Positions 36,648 to 45,798 are shown, counted from the first letter of the stretch. The stretch: DNA of 64,000 nt from Nocardioides sp. BP30 (GCF_029873215.1 NZ_CP123620.1:2976001-3040000), one strand, 5' to 3'. Numbers and translations are program-made. Notes: a model not told the origin generated them from the letters alone.

Positions 36648-37046
36648 ATGGGACGACACCTCGTGGACCTCACCGAAGCCGAGTGCTGGGAGCGGCTCGA
36701 GACGCGCGACCTGGCCAGGATCGCCTGGAACACCAGCGCGGGGCCGGAGATCCTGCCGGTCAACTACGTCACGCACGACGGTGCGCTGTGGATGCGCACG
36801 ACAGCGCACTCCTCGATCGCCGAGCAGACCGACGAGAGCCCTGTCGCCGTCGAGATCGACGACCTCGACCCGGGGACGCACGTGGGCTGGAGCGTCGTGC
36901 TGCGCGGCCGGGCCGAGGCGTTCTACCACGACGAGGACGTACCGGCCGAGGTGAAGGAGCTGCGCTCCTGGGCCGCCGGCGTACGCCCGCTGTGGTTGCA
37001 GGTGAAGGCTGACGTCATCACCGGCAAGAGCCTGTCCGAGGACTGA
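36648..37046 (+). CDS. pyridoxamine 5'-phosphate oxidase-fold flavin/F420-type protein
   Basis: 132 residues. LTEAECWERLETRDLARIAWNTSAGPEILPVNYVTHDGALWMRT is the standard start of the PPOX-like split-barrel family, with the NY and T residues that line the cofactor phosphate. The last part, VRPLWLQVKADVITGKSL, is also typical. Members bind FMN, F420 or heme; which one applies here cannot be told. First of three small redox genes in a row (36648-38424). Confidence 0.83.
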   Translation: MGRHLVDLTEAECWERLETRDLARIAWNTSAGPEILPVNYVTHDGALWMRTTAHSSIAEQTDESPVAVEIDDLDPGTHVGWSVVLRGRAEAFYHDEDVPAEVKELRSWAAGVRPLWLQVKADVITGKSLSED

Positions 37047-37059
37047 GGCGACCGCGGCG

Positions 37060-37542
37060 GTGGCACGCCTGCTGGTGGTCCACCACTCCCCCACGCCCAC
37101 CACTCGGGCGCTGACCGAGAGCGTCCTGGCGGGGGCCCGGGACGACGCCGTCGCCGGCGTCGAGGTGGTGGTCCGCCCCGCCCTGGAGGCGAGCGCGCAG
37201 GACGTGCTCGCCGCCGACGGCTTCCTGCTCGGCACGTCGGCCAACTTCGGCTACATGTCGGGCGCGCTCAAGCACTTCTTCGACACCGTCTTCCTGCAGA
37301 TCGGCGGCGCATTGAGCGACGACGGCAGTGCCCGCTCGGCGGGTGGTCGTCAGCCCTACGGATTGTGGGTACACGGGCGCTACGACACCACCGGGGCCGT
37401 CCGATCGGTGCAGAGCATCGTCTCGGCGCTGGCATGGAAACAGGCCGCGCCGGTGTTGGAGATCATCGGTGACCTCGAGGACGAGCATCGCGAGGCCGCC
37501 CACGAGCTCGGCGGCACCCTTGCCGCCCTGCTCGCCGACTGA
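37060..37542 (+). CDS. flavodoxin-fold NAD(P)H-dependent oxidoreductase
   Basis: 160 residues from GTG 37060. The protein opens MARLLVVHHSPTPTTRALTE, with the FMN phosphate loop S-P-T-x-T-T, and has the second flavin loop GTSANFGYMSGALKHFFDT. It fits the flavodoxin/NADPH-dependent FMN reductase fold. It begins 14 bases after the PPOX-type gene and is followed by the aldo/keto reductase gene after 24 bases, suggesting one transcript. Confidence 0.8.
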   Translation: MARLLVVHHSPTPTTRALTESVLAGARDDAVAGVEVVVRPALEASAQDVLAADGFLLGTSANFGYMSGALKHFFDTVFLQIGGALSDDGSARSAGGRQPYGLWVHGRYDTTGAVRSVQSIVSALAWKQAAPVLEIIGDLEDEHREAAHELGGTLAALLAD

Positions 37543-37566
37543 CCATCTCTTCGAAGGAGCAGCGTC

Positions 37567-38424
37567 ATGACCACCACTCCCGTTGCCGCCAGTGGCACCT
37601 TCACCATCGGCGATCTGACCGTCAACCGCCTCGGCTTCGGCTCGATGCAGCTCACCGGACCGGGCGTGTGGGGCGACCCCAAGGACCCGGACGAGGCGGT
37701 GCGGGTGCTGCGCCGAGCGGTCGAGCTCGGCGTGAACTTCATCGACACCGCCGATTCCTACGGCCCTGTCGTCGCCGAGCAGCTGATCAAGAAGGCGCTG
37801 GCGCCGTACGCCGACGACATCGTGATCGCGACCAAGGCGGGCCTGACCCGCCAGGGTCCGAACGTCTGGACGCCCGTCGGTCGTCCGGCCTACCTGCGTC
37901 AGCAGGCGGAGCTCTCGCTGCGCAACCTGGGCGTCGAGCAGATCGGTCTCTTCCAGCTGCACCGCATCGACCCCGAGGTGCCGCTCGAGGACCAGGTCGG
38001 CGAGCTGGCCAAGCTGCAGCAGGAGGGCAAGATCCGCCACATCGGCCTCTCCGAGGTCTCGGTGGAGGACGTCGAGGCGGCCTCCAAGGTAGCCACGATC
38101 GCGACCGTGCAGAACCTCTACAACCTGGCGAACCGCTCCGCCGAGAAGCTGCTCGACCACGCCGAGGCCCACGGCATCGGATTCATCCCGTGGTTCCCGC
38201 TGGCCACCGGCGAGCTGTCCAAGGAGGGCAGCCCGCTCGCCTCGATCGCCGCGGACAAGGGCGCCTCGCCCTCGCAGCTCGCGCTGGCCTGGCTGCTGCG
38301 CCGCTCGCCGGTGATGCTGCCGATCCCCGGCACCTCGAGCGTCGCCCACCTGGAGGACAACCTCGCCGCGGCGGCGCTGCAGCTCACCGACGAGGAGTAC
38401 GCCGCCCTCGAGGCAGCGGTCTGA
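37567..38424 (+). CDS. aldo/keto reductase
   Basis: 285 residues, AAGGAG about 7 bases before ATG. NADPH-dependent TIM-barrel reductase: [37 protein letters not shown] with catalytic Asp and Tyr, and IATKAG (Lys). [17 protein letters not shown] carries the His, and [20 protein letters not shown] the cofactor-binding residues. Resembles the subfamily of actinobacterial aldo/keto reductases related to YajO/PdxI. Physiological substrate unknown. Confidence 0.92.
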   Translation: MTTTPVAASGTFTIGDLTVNRLGFGSMQLTGPGVWGDPKDPDEAVRVLRRAVELGVNFIDTADSYGPVVAEQLIKKALAPYADDIVIATKAGLTRQGPNVWTPVGRPAYLRQQAELSLRNLGVEQIGLFQLHRIDPEVPLEDQVGELAKLQQEGKIRHIGLSEVSVEDVEAASKVATIATVQNLYNLANRSAEKLLDHAEAHGIGFIPWFPLATGELSKEGSPLASIAADKGASPSQLALAWLLRRSPVMLPIPGTSSVAHLEDNLAAAALQLTDEEYAALEAAV

Positions 38425-38559
38425 TCCCTGCCCGTCCGACCCGTCCGACCCGCCCGGCGCGACACTCCCGCGGCTCCCGCAGGGGTTGCGCCGGGCCGGG
38501 TATGGGCTAGGTTCGAAGGGAACTGCACGACCACCGCCTACTCGGGATGGAGGCTGGAC

Positions 38560-39405
38560 ATGGCAGCATCGACCACGCGTTCCCGCCGATCGGCTGAGCG
38601 CACCGGGCCCCGGCTCGACGGCGACCGCGGTGTCAGCCGCGCCGCCCGGGCCAGCACCACCGAGGCCCTGCTGCGCGACGCGCATGCGACCGATGACGAG
38701 GACGAGCGACGCGCCCTGCTCGACGGTGTCGTGCTGGTGAACCGGGGCGTGGCCGAGGCCGTCGCCTCGCGCTACCGCCGCCGCGGTGTCCCGATGGAGG
38801 ATCTGCACCAGGCCGCCTACGAGGGGCTGGTGAAGGCCGTCTACCGATTCGACCCGACGCTCGGCAAGGACCTGCTGACCTACGCGGTCCCGACCATCCG
38901 CGGCGAGTTGCAGCGCCACTTCCGCGATCACAGCTGGACCGTACGGCCGCCGCGCCGCGTCCAAGAGCTGCAGTGGCGGGTCAACCGCTGCATCGAGGAC
39001 CTCACCCAGGAGCTCGGCCACGAGCCTACCGACGGGCAGATCCAGGACACGATGCACATCACCCCCGCCGAGTACGACGAGGCCATCGTCGCCTTCGGCT
39101 GCTTCACCCCCACCTCGCTCGACCAGCCGGTCTCCCACGACGGCGCGGCGACCGTGGGCGAGCTGCTCCCCGACGATGCCGGCGACGTACGCGCCCTGGA
39201 CGCCGCCGAGGCGCGCACCGCGCTGGCGCCGGTGATCAAGGAGCTGCCCGAGCGCGACCGGCGGATCATCTACCTGCGGTTCTTCGAGGACCAGACCCAG
39301 GAGGAGATCGGCGCCGAGCTCGGCGTGACCCAGATGCAGGTCTCCCGGCTGCTGACCCGCATCCTGCGCGACCTGCGCAGCGCCCTGGGCACCGAGGCCG
39401 CCTGA
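38560..39405 (+). CDS. RNA polymerase sigma factor, SigB/SigF/SigG type
   Basis: 281 residues. Good Shine-Dalgarno GGAGG before ATG 38560. Region 2 is MEDLHQAAYEGLVKAVYRFDPTLGKDLLTYAVPTIRGELQRHFRD with WTVRPPRRVQEL, region 3 is LTQELGHEPTDGQIQD, and region 4 LPERDRRIIYLRFFEDQTQEEIGAELGVTQMQVSRLL. This pattern is that of stress or sporulation-type group 3 sigma factors. Such factors are usually held by an anti-sigma factor, but none is adjacent here. A GGGTAT sequence in the 135-base upstream gap might belong to a self-type promoter, although the spacing to a GTTT box is not right. Confidence 0.92.
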   Translation: MAASTTRSRRSAERTGPRLDGDRGVSRAARASTTEALLRDAHATDDEDERRALLDGVVLVNRGVAEAVASRYRRRGVPMEDLHQAAYEGLVKAVYRFDPTLGKDLLTYAVPTIRGELQRHFRDHSWTVRPPRRVQELQWRVNRCIEDLTQELGHEPTDGQIQDTMHITPAEYDEAIVAFGCFTPTSLDQPVSHDGAATVGELLPDDAGDVRALDAAEARTALAPVIKELPERDRRIIYLRFFEDQTQEEIGAELGVTQMQVSRLLTRILRDLRSALGTEAA

Positions 39406-39472
39406 GCCGACGGGCGCGCCCGGTCCGGCGCCCGTTTCGAGGCGCTTCGCCCGACCACTAGCCTTGGGCCCC

Positions 39473-40255
39473 GTGATCCGCCTGCTCGCCCTCGTCGCCG
39501 CCGTCGTGCTGACGGCCACCGCGTGCGACAGCGCGAGCGGAGCGCACGGTGCCTCGGCGTCCACCACCCCGCCTGCGACAGGCGTGTGCCGGATGCTGAC
39601 CAGCGCGCAGGTCGCCGACAAGAGCAACAGCACCGCCCCGGTCGCGTGCAGCGAGACCCACGACGCCGAGACGTTCGCCGTGGGTGCGTTGCCGACCCGG
39701 TTCGCGAAGGCGGCCTGGGACGACCCCGCCCTCGACACCTGGGCCTATGCCACCTGCGCGACGGCGTTCCCGATCCATCTCGGCACCGACGAGAGCACGG
39801 CGATGCGGTCGCTGCTCACCTGGGTGTGGTTCAGGCCGAGCCAGGACGCCTGGTCGGCCGGCGCCCGGTGGTACCGCTGCGACGTGCTCGGCGGATCCGC
39901 CACCCAGCACGAGTACGTCGACCTGCCGACCAGCACCAAGGGCCTGCTCGGTGGCCGCGGCGACGACCACTGGATGGCCTGCGCCCGGGGCAGGTCGGTG
40001 GACACCGGGACGAAGGTGCCGTGCTCGATGTCGCACGACTGGCGCGCCGCGACCACGATCAAGCTCGGCGAGGCCGACGCGTCCTATCCGGGCGACGCCG
40101 CCGCGAAGGCCAAGACCAAGTCCTACTGCGCCGAGTCGATCGACGCCTGGCTCGGCTACCCGGCGAGCTACGACTTCGGCTACACCTGGTTCGGCGCCCA
40201 GGAGTGGCAGGCCGGCAACCGGCGGTCGGTGTGCTGGGCGAGGACCACGACATGA
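39473..40255 (+). CDS. septum-formation-domain lipoprotein, first of a tandem pair
   Basis: 260 residues from GTG 39473 (a TTG three codons earlier is possible). Signal peptide with lipobox LTATAC. Two copies of a Cys-rich repeat are visible: CSETHDAETFAVGALP and CSMSHDWRAATTIKLG, each a C-x3-H motif, the pattern of the actinobacterial septum-formation family. DNA identity with the next gene is evident in layout and motifs (WYRCDV, SLKGLL, WxACx). The ATGA overlap with the next gene implies coupled translation. Confidence 0.75.
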   Translation: MIRLLALVAAVVLTATACDSASGAHGASASTTPPATGVCRMLTSAQVADKSNSTAPVACSETHDAETFAVGALPTRFAKAAWDDPALDTWAYATCATAFPIHLGTDESTAMRSLLTWVWFRPSQDAWSAGARWYRCDVLGGSATQHEYVDLPTSTKGLLGGRGDDHWMACARGRSVDTGTKVPCSMSHDWRAATTIKLGEADASYPGDAAAKAKTKSYCAESIDAWLGYPASYDFGYTWFGAQEWQAGNRRSVCWARTTT

Positions 40256-41109
40256 CCCGGATGCCTACCCGCGTCGGTGCGGCGCCGGGCGCTGCCGCCC
40301 TCGCGGCCGTCCTCACCGTGATGCTGGCGGTCGTGCTCAGCGGCTGCGGCGGCAGCAGCAGCGCCCGACCGAAGGCGCCGGCTTCCTCGGCGCCACCGCC
40401 GGTGGCCTCCGCCGTGCCGCGCCCGGCAGCCTCGGGCTGCAGCACCCTGACCTACCAGCAGGCCGTCGCACCGACCCTGCCGGCGGGTGAGACAGCCGTG
40501 CCGTGCAGCGGTACGCACACCGCCCAGACCTACGCCGTCGGCACGCTGTCGACCGCCATCGACGGCCACCTCACCGCCGTCGACTCCGCCCGCGTGCAGG
40601 CGCAGGTTGCGAAGAGGTGCCCCGCGGCGCTTCCGGCGTACCTTGGTGGGGATCGGGAGAGGCTGCGGCTGAGCATGCTGCGTGGCGTCTGGTTCACCCC
40701 GACCGTCGCCCAGGCCTCGACCGGCGCGGACTGGTACCGCTGCGACGTGATAGCCCTCGACGGCGACCAGCAGCTGGCGTCGATGAGGGGCTCGCTCAAG
40801 GGCGTGCTCGGCTCCGCCCGTGCCGGCGACTGGGCGATGTGCGGCACCGCGCAGCCGGGCACCGCCGGCTTCCATCGGGTCCCCTGCCGCGCCAAGCACT
40901 CCTGGAAGGCGCTCAAGACGATCGACCTCCCGGCCGGGGACTACCCGGGCGAGGCGGCGGTCAAGGAGGCCGGCCAGAAGCCCTGCCAGCAGGCCGGGCA
41001 GGCGGTCGCCTCCGACGCCCTCAACTACCGCTGGGGCTACGAGTGGCCGACCGCGGAGCAGTGGAAGGCCGGTCAGACCTACGGCATCTGCTGGGCACCC
41101 TCCGCCTAG
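40252..41109 (+). CDS. septum-formation-domain lipoprotein, second of a tandem pair
   Basis: 285 residues. Lipobox LSGC after a hydrophobic run (ALAAVLTVMLAVVLSGC). Matches its upstream neighbour along the whole mature part: CSGTHTAQTYAVGTLS, LRGVWFTPTVAQASTGADWYRCDV, GSLKGVLG, WAMCG, CRAKHSWKALKTIDLP and YxWGYEWPTAEQWKAGQ. So the pair arose by tandem duplication and then diverged. Likely exposed on the cell surface; role in division is only inferred from the family name. Followed by a strong hairpin. Confidence 0.75.
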   Translation: MTRMPTRVGAAPGAAALAAVLTVMLAVVLSGCGGSSSARPKAPASSAPPPVASAVPRPAASGCSTLTYQQAVAPTLPAGETAVPCSGTHTAQTYAVGTLSTAIDGHLTAVDSARVQAQVAKRCPAALPAYLGGDRERLRLSMLRGVWFTPTVAQASTGADWYRCDVIALDGDQQLASMRGSLKGVLGSARAGDWAMCGTAQPGTAGFHRVPCRAKHSWKALKTIDLPAGDYPGEAAVKEAGQKPCQQAGQAVASDALNYRWGYEWPTAEQWKAGQTYGICWAPSA

Positions 41110-41111
41110 GT

Positions 41112-41181
41112 CGAGACGTCACATTTGGGAGGTCGAGTGTCCAGGAGGCTGGACACTCGACCCGCGATACCTGACGTCTCG
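41112..41181. terminator. long nested hairpin between convergent genes
   Basis: Inner perfect 13-bp stem GGTCGAGTGTCCA (41131-41143) with its complement 41150-41162 around a 6-base loop. Outer 10-bp stem CGAGACGTCA (41112-41121) with TGACGTCTCG (41172-41181). It fills the gap between the plus-strand lipoprotein stop and the minus-strand era stop, so it probably terminates both. Its left arm matches a second copy at 54020-54055. Confidence 0.8.
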
Positions 41182-41184
41182 GCG

Positions 41185-42105
41185 CTAGAAGCCGAGCTTG
41201 CGCAGCTGCCGGGGATCGCGCTGCCAGTCCTTGGCGATCTTCACGTGGAGGTCGAGGTAGACCGGTACGCCGAGGAGCTCGGCGATCTGCAGCCGCGCGC
41301 GCTTGCCGACGTCCTTGAGCCGGCTGCCCTTGTGCCCGATCACGATGCCCTTCTGGGAGTCGCGCTCGACGTAGAGGTTGGCGTGGACGTCGAGCAGCGG
41401 CTTGTCATCGGGCCGGCCCTCGCGCATGCCCATCTCCTCGACCACCACCGCGATCGAGTGCGGCAACTCGTCCCGGACGCCGTCGAGCGCCGCCTCGCGG
41501 ATCAGCTCGGCGACCAGGATCTCGTCCGGGCTGTCGGTGAGCTCACCCTCGGGATAGAGCGGCGGCCCCTCCGGCAACCGAGCCAGCAGCAGGTCGGCGA
41601 GCAGGGCGACCTGGTCACCGTTGACGCTGGAGACCGGCACGATCTCGGCCCACTCGATGCCGATCTCCACGCCCAGCGCCGCGATGTCGAGGAGGTGCTC
41701 GGCGATCCGGTCCGGCCCGGCCAGGTCGGTCTTGGTCACCACCGCCACCTTGACGATGCTCTTCTTCAGCTTCGCCAGGTTGGCGGCGATGTGCTTGTCA
41801 CCGGGGCCCACCTTCTCGTTCGCGGGGAAGCACATCGCGACCACGTCGACCTCGGTCCAGGTCGCCTCGACCAGGTCGTTGAGCCGCTCGCCCAGCAGGG
41901 TGCGTGGCCGGTGCAGCCCGGGTGTGTCGACCAGGATGAGCTGGCCGTCCTCGCGATGCACGATGCCGCGCACCACCGTCCGGGTGGTCTGCGGCTTGTC
42001 CGAGGTGATCGCCACCTTGCGGCCGACCAGCGCGTTGGTCAGCGTCGACTTGCCGGCGTTGGGGCGCCCCACGAAGGAGGCGAATCCACTGCGATACGTG
42101 CTCAC
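41185..42105 (-). CDS. era: GTPase Era
   Basis: Ribosome-maturation GTPase acting on 16S rRNA. 306 residues from GTG 42105. G1 GRPNAGKST, G3 DTPGLHRPR, G4 TKTD, plus the C-terminal KH domain with GIVIGHKGSRLKDVGKRARLQIAELLG. Its GTGA start overlaps the stop of the siderophore-interacting protein gene. In mycobacteria era directly follows the corC/Rv2365c-type genes; here four other genes stand between them. Confidence 0.96.
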   Translation of the reverse strand: MSTYRSGFASFVGRPNAGKSTLTNALVGRKVAITSDKPQTTRTVVRGIVHREDGQLILVDTPGLHRPRTLLGERLNDLVEATWTEVDVVAMCFPANEKVGPGDKHIAANLAKLKKSIVKVAVVTKTDLAGPDRIAEHLLDIAALGVEIGIEWAEIVPVSSVNGDQVALLADLLLARLPEGPPLYPEGELTDSPDEILVAELIREAALDGVRDELPHSIAVVVEEMGMREGRPDDKPLLDVHANLYVERDSQKGIVIGHKGSRLKDVGKRARLQIAELLGVPVYLDLHVKIAKDWQRDPRQLRKLGF

Positions 42106-42899
42106 TGCTGCTCCTCAGCCTGGTGGCCTGCTGCCTGGTCGTAGTCCGCCCAGATCTCCTCGTCCGACTTGCCCGCCGCCTTGCCGGCCCGGTAGATCGG
42201 GCCCGGGTCCACCGCACGCGGCTGCCTGAGCGCACCACCGCGCCAGTAGCCCATCACGTCGTACGCCGTCGAGGGCAGCTTCACCTCGCGCATCAGGTGC
42301 TTGCGGATCGCGCGCATCTGGGAGGACTCGCCGGCCATCCAGAAGTAGCCGTCGCCGGCGGGCCAGTCGATGCCCTCCACCACCGCTGCCAGCGAGGAGG
42401 CGCCGTCGCCCGGCGGCCTCGACCACCGTACGTCGGTGCCCGCGGGCAGGTACTCCTCGACGCGGTCGGGCGCCTCCACCCACAACCGGGTCGGCAGCGT
42501 CGTCGACTCGGCGATCCGGGCGATCGCCGGCAGCGCCGTGAGGTCGCCGACCAGCAACAGCCACCCAGCTTCCGCCGGCAGCGCGAAGGAGCCCTTGGGC
42601 TCGGTCACCGTCACCGTCTGGCCGACGATGCTCTCGCCCTCCAGACGCGCCCACTCGGTCACCAGCCCGACCTCGTGCACGACGATGTCGAGCGTCAGCT
42701 CGGCGCCGTCCCAGCCACGCACCGTGTAGTAGCGACTCTGGAACTGTCCGGGGACCACCAGACCCACCCACTCGTCGGGGATGCCGGTGGAGACGAAGCC
42801 GCCGAGCCCCTCCCCGCCCAGGACCACCCGGACGAAGTGGTCGCTCAGCTGCTCACGGCGCAGCACCTGCGCCTCGTAGGTTCGGGCCCGCGTGCTCAT
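42102..42899 (-). CDS. siderophore-interacting protein (FAD-dependent ferric reductase type)
   Basis: 265 residues. N-terminal FAD-binding barrel: VRVVLGGEGLGGF, then QSRYYTVRGWDGAELTLDIVVHE, which holds the R-x-Y-T-x-R flavin motif. VTEPKGSFALP and LLVGDLTALPAIARI belong to the nucleotide-binding half. The end FWMAGESSQMRAIRKHLMREV and YDVMGYWRGG is the SIP signature. Releases iron from imported ferri-siderophores. I find no clear iron box in the 109-base gap before it, unlike the gene at 53327. Confidence 0.9.
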   Translation of the reverse strand: MSTRARTYEAQVLRREQLSDHFVRVVLGGEGLGGFVSTGIPDEWVGLVVPGQFQSRYYTVRGWDGAELTLDIVVHEVGLVTEWARLEGESIVGQTVTVTEPKGSFALPAEAGWLLLVGDLTALPAIARIAESTTLPTRLWVEAPDRVEEYLPAGTDVRWSRPPGDGASSLAAVVEGIDWPAGDGYFWMAGESSQMRAIRKHLMREVKLPSTAYDVMGYWRGGALRQPRAVDPGPIYRAGKAAGKSDEEIWADYDQAAGHQAEEQQ

Positions 42900-43008
42900 C
42901 GGGGCAAGCCTAGGGCCTGGGTGCCCCCGCGCCGCGGTCGCCGAAGCTCGGGCCGTCCACCGGGCCCGTCGAGTCGCCTCGACGGACCCGGCCGACGCGC
43001 CGGATGGC

Positions 43009-44319
43009 TCAGAGCTCGACCGGGCGGAAGTCGTGCCGCATCGGGTAGCTCGTGCGGCCGTCCACCGTCTTGGTGAATAGGGTGTGGTGCAGCTGGATCT
43101 CGTTGTGCTCGAAGCCCACCCGCGAGCCGGCCATGTACAGGCCCCAGACCTTGGCGGTGCCGAGGTCTGTCTCGGCGACGCACGCGTCCCAGTTGTCCAC
43201 CAGGTTCTTGTTCCAGCCCGTCAGCGTCCGCGCGTAGTGACGGCGGAAGTTCTCGTGGTGCTGCAGCTCGAACCCGGCGTCCTCGGCCGCGGCGACGATC
43301 GTGCCCGAGCCGGCCAGCTCGCCGTCGGGGAAGACGTAGCGGTCGATGAAGGCACCGGCAGGACCGTTGTTGGTGTTGTCGTTGCGCGTGATCGTGTGGT
43401 TGAGCAGGCGGCCGTCGTCCTTGAGCAGCCCGCGCAGGAAGCCGAAGTACGACGGGTAGTTCGCCACGCCGATGTGCTCGGTCATGCCGATCGAGCTGAT
43501 CGCATCGAAGTCCTTCTCCACCACGTCGCGGTAGTCGGAGAAGCGGACCTCGGCGATGTCGTCGAGACCGTCGCGCTTGATCGCCTCACCCGCCCAGTCG
43601 GCCTGCTCGCGGGAGAGCGTGACGCCGAGGGCCTTGACGCCGTAGTGCTTCGCGGCGTGGCGGACCATCGAGCCCCAACCGCAGCCGACGTCGAGCAGCC
43701 GGTCGCCGGCCTTGAGCCCCAGCTTGCGGCAGATCAGGTCGAACTTCTCCGCCTGCGCCTCCTCGAGGGTGGCCTCGTCGGAGGGGAAGACGGCGCAGGT
43801 GTAGGCCATCGAGGGCCCCAGCACGTACTCGTAGAACGTGTTGGACACGTCGTAGTGGTGGTGGATGGCCTCCGCGTCGCGCTCATGCGTGTGCCGCTTG
43901 AGCGCCTTGAGACCGGCCGAACGGATGCCCTCCACCGCGGTGCGCCAGGCCGGCAGGTGCTCGTGAGCGGGCGGCTTGGGCGGCACGAAGCTGCCGATGC
44001 CGAGCGTCTGGACGATCGAGGCGAGCTCGGTCACGCTCGGCCGGGCGAAGTCGGTACTGCCGACGATCAGCTTCAGGAGCGGGTAGGGGTCACCCGGGTG
44101 CGTCCCCTCGATCTCGAGGTCGCCGCTGACGTAGGCGCGCGCCAGGCCCAGGTCCCCGGAGGCGGTCAGGATGTAGGCGAGCCCGCGCTTGTTGAGGATC
44201 CGCATGCCGTAGCTCGACGTCGTGTCGCCGGCCACCGAGCCGTCGTACGCCGAGAGCTTGATCGGAAGACCGCCGTCGAAGAATCCGTCGATGATCTCCG
44301 CGATACCCCGCTTGCTCAT
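43009..44319 (-). CDS. tmsB: SAM-dependent fatty-acyl methyltransferase, tuberculostearic acid type
   Basis: 436 residues, class of cyclopropane fatty acid synthases. SAM motif LLDVGCGWGSMVRHAAKHYGV, HHYDVSNTFYEYVLGPSMAYTCA, and EHIGVANYPSYFGFL are the CFA signatures. Adjacent to and overlapping (ATGA) a flavoprotein reductase. The pair matches the known 10-methylstearate system (TmsB/BfaB methylates the double bond to a methylene, TmsA/BfaA reduces it; M. tuberculosis Rv0447c and Rv0449c). It would act on oleoyl phospholipids at the membrane. The specific assignment rests on the gene pairing. Confidence 0.85.
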   Translation of the reverse strand: MSKRGIAEIIDGFFDGGLPIKLSAYDGSVAGDTTSSYGMRILNKRGLAYILTASGDLGLARAYVSGDLEIEGTHPGDPYPLLKLIVGSTDFARPSVTELASIVQTLGIGSFVPPKPPAHEHLPAWRTAVEGIRSAGLKALKRHTHERDAEAIHHHYDVSNTFYEYVLGPSMAYTCAVFPSDEATLEEAQAEKFDLICRKLGLKAGDRLLDVGCGWGSMVRHAAKHYGVKALGVTLSREQADWAGEAIKRDGLDDIAEVRFSDYRDVVEKDFDAISSIGMTEHIGVANYPSYFGFLRGLLKDDGRLLNHTITRNDNTNNGPAGAFIDRYVFPDGELAGSGTIVAAAEDAGFELQHHENFRRHYARTLTGWNKNLVDNWDACVAETDLGTAKVWGLYMAGSRVGFEHNEIQLHHTLFTKTVDGRTSYPMRHDFRPVEL

Positions 44320-45686
44320 CGTCGCCTCACCACCTTGTCGTAGAGATTGGTCATTCGGTTGCCCGGGTCGAAGATCGCCTTCACCCGGGCGAGGTTCTCG
44401 CCGTCGTACAGGGCGTTGAACGTCGCCTCGTCGTAGAAGGCCTCCGAGTAGAGGCTCTTGTGACCGTCGAGCTCGTGCACCTTCGCCTCGATGGCGCGGT
44501 TCTTCGGCGCGTCGACCGCCTCGGGGCCGACGTGGACGGTGCCCCAGAACCCGGCATTGACGTAGACACGGCCCGGCGCCAACGGGTACGACGGCCACGC
44601 CCTGCTCGCGACCAGCGGACACAGCCACACCGGCCGCATCCCGATCTCGGCGTCGAACCACGACAGGAAGGCGCCGATGTTCTCCAGCGGCACCTCGATG
44701 TCCTGCACGACCCGCTCGCGCAGTGGCCGGCCCGCGCGGCGGTCCAACCGGTCGGCGATGTCGAAGCGCCGGTCGAGGCCGAGCAGCTTCATGTAGACGT
44801 CGCTGCGGCGGAAGCGCTCCGGCCAGAACCGGCGGATGCGAGGGTTCTGCGCCCCGAAGGCGCCGGAGCACCAGAACCAGTCGGTGTCCCAGCGCCAGAG
44901 GTAGTCGTACATCGTCAGCATGTCGGTCCCCGAGCCCGACGCGGCCCGGTGCTGGATCGACTTGTAGAAGACCGCCTGACCGGAGTGGTAGTCGCTGGTC
45001 GGCCCGGCCTGGTCGGTGAAGCGGGCCAGGGTCAGGTAGTACTCCCCCGGCGCGAAGGCGACGCCGTCGAGGCCGTCGACCTGCTGGCCGTCGTACTCGC
45101 GGGACTCGGCGATGGCGCCGATGGTCTTGGCCATCACCTCGGCATCGTCGAAGCGCAGGTGGCGCAGGGCGACGTAGCCCGGCACCTTCTCCAGCTTGAT
45201 CCGGAGCCTGGTGGCGTACCCGAGCGAGCCGTAGGAGTTCGGGAAGGTGTCGAACAGCTCCTCGCCCGGCCGCGTCGTGACGACCTCGCCCGCGCCGGTG
45301 AAGACGTCCATCTCCAGCACCGACTCGTGCGGCAGCCCGTTGCGGAAGCTGGTCGACTCGATGCCCAGGCCGGTCACGGCGCCGCCGAGGGTGATGGTGC
45401 GCAGCTGCGGCACGACGTAGGGGATCAGGCCGTGCGGCAGGGTCGCGTCGACCAGGTCCTCGTAGGTGCACATGCCTTGGACATCGGCCGTCTGCGCCTG
45501 GGGGTCGACGGCGATGACGCCGGTCAGGCCGCTGACGTCCAGACCCGGGGCGTTGCTGGCCGAGCGCGCGCGGAACAGGTTCGTGGTGCGCTTGGCCAAC
45601 CGCACCGGCGCGCCCGCCGGGATGGCGGCGTACGACGCCTTGAGCCGATCGACAGCCGCTTCGTGCTGCGCCCAGGGAATGGTCAC
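44316..45686 (-). CDS. tmsA: FAD-dependent oxidoreductase, 10-methylene fatty acid reductase type
   Basis: 456 residues from GTG 45686. N-terminal FAD-binding PCMH domain: LTGVIAVDPQAQTADVQGMCTYEDLVDATLP and RTITLGGAVTGLGIESTSFRNGLPHESV. The rest resembles DHCR24-type sterol reductases (WFWCSGAFG, YVNAGFWGTVH). With the adjoining methyltransferase it would form 10-methyl branched chains. 4-base overlap with the downstream gene. The 112-base gap to the divergent small gene at 45799 holds the likely promoter. Confidence 0.83.
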   Translation of the reverse strand: MTIPWAQHEAAVDRLKASYAAIPAGAPVRLAKRTTNLFRARSASNAPGLDVSGLTGVIAVDPQAQTADVQGMCTYEDLVDATLPHGLIPYVVPQLRTITLGGAVTGLGIESTSFRNGLPHESVLEMDVFTGAGEVVTTRPGEELFDTFPNSYGSLGYATRLRIKLEKVPGYVALRHLRFDDAEVMAKTIGAIAESREYDGQQVDGLDGVAFAPGEYYLTLARFTDQAGPTSDYHSGQAVFYKSIQHRAASGSGTDMLTMYDYLWRWDTDWFWCSGAFGAQNPRIRRFWPERFRRSDVYMKLLGLDRRFDIADRLDRRAGRPLRERVVQDIEVPLENIGAFLSWFDAEIGMRPVWLCPLVASRAWPSYPLAPGRVYVNAGFWGTVHVGPEAVDAPKNRAIEAKVHELDGHKSLYSEAFYDEATFNALYDGENLARVKAIFDPGNRMTNLYDKVVRRR

Positions 45687-45798
45687 GAGCGTAAACCTAC
45701 TCCTGCGTCCGGTCGCTGCCGATCGGGGTCGGATCGAGCGGCTGTCCCGGATAAACTTCGGCCGAGCCCCACCCACCCCCATTCATCGAAGGACCCCC

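Noticed and set aside
38425..38559. SigB-type self promoter (GGGTAT) before the sigma factor gene
   Set aside because: GGGTAT is present, but no GTTT box is at the expected 13-17 base distance, so the match is too weak to list as a feature.
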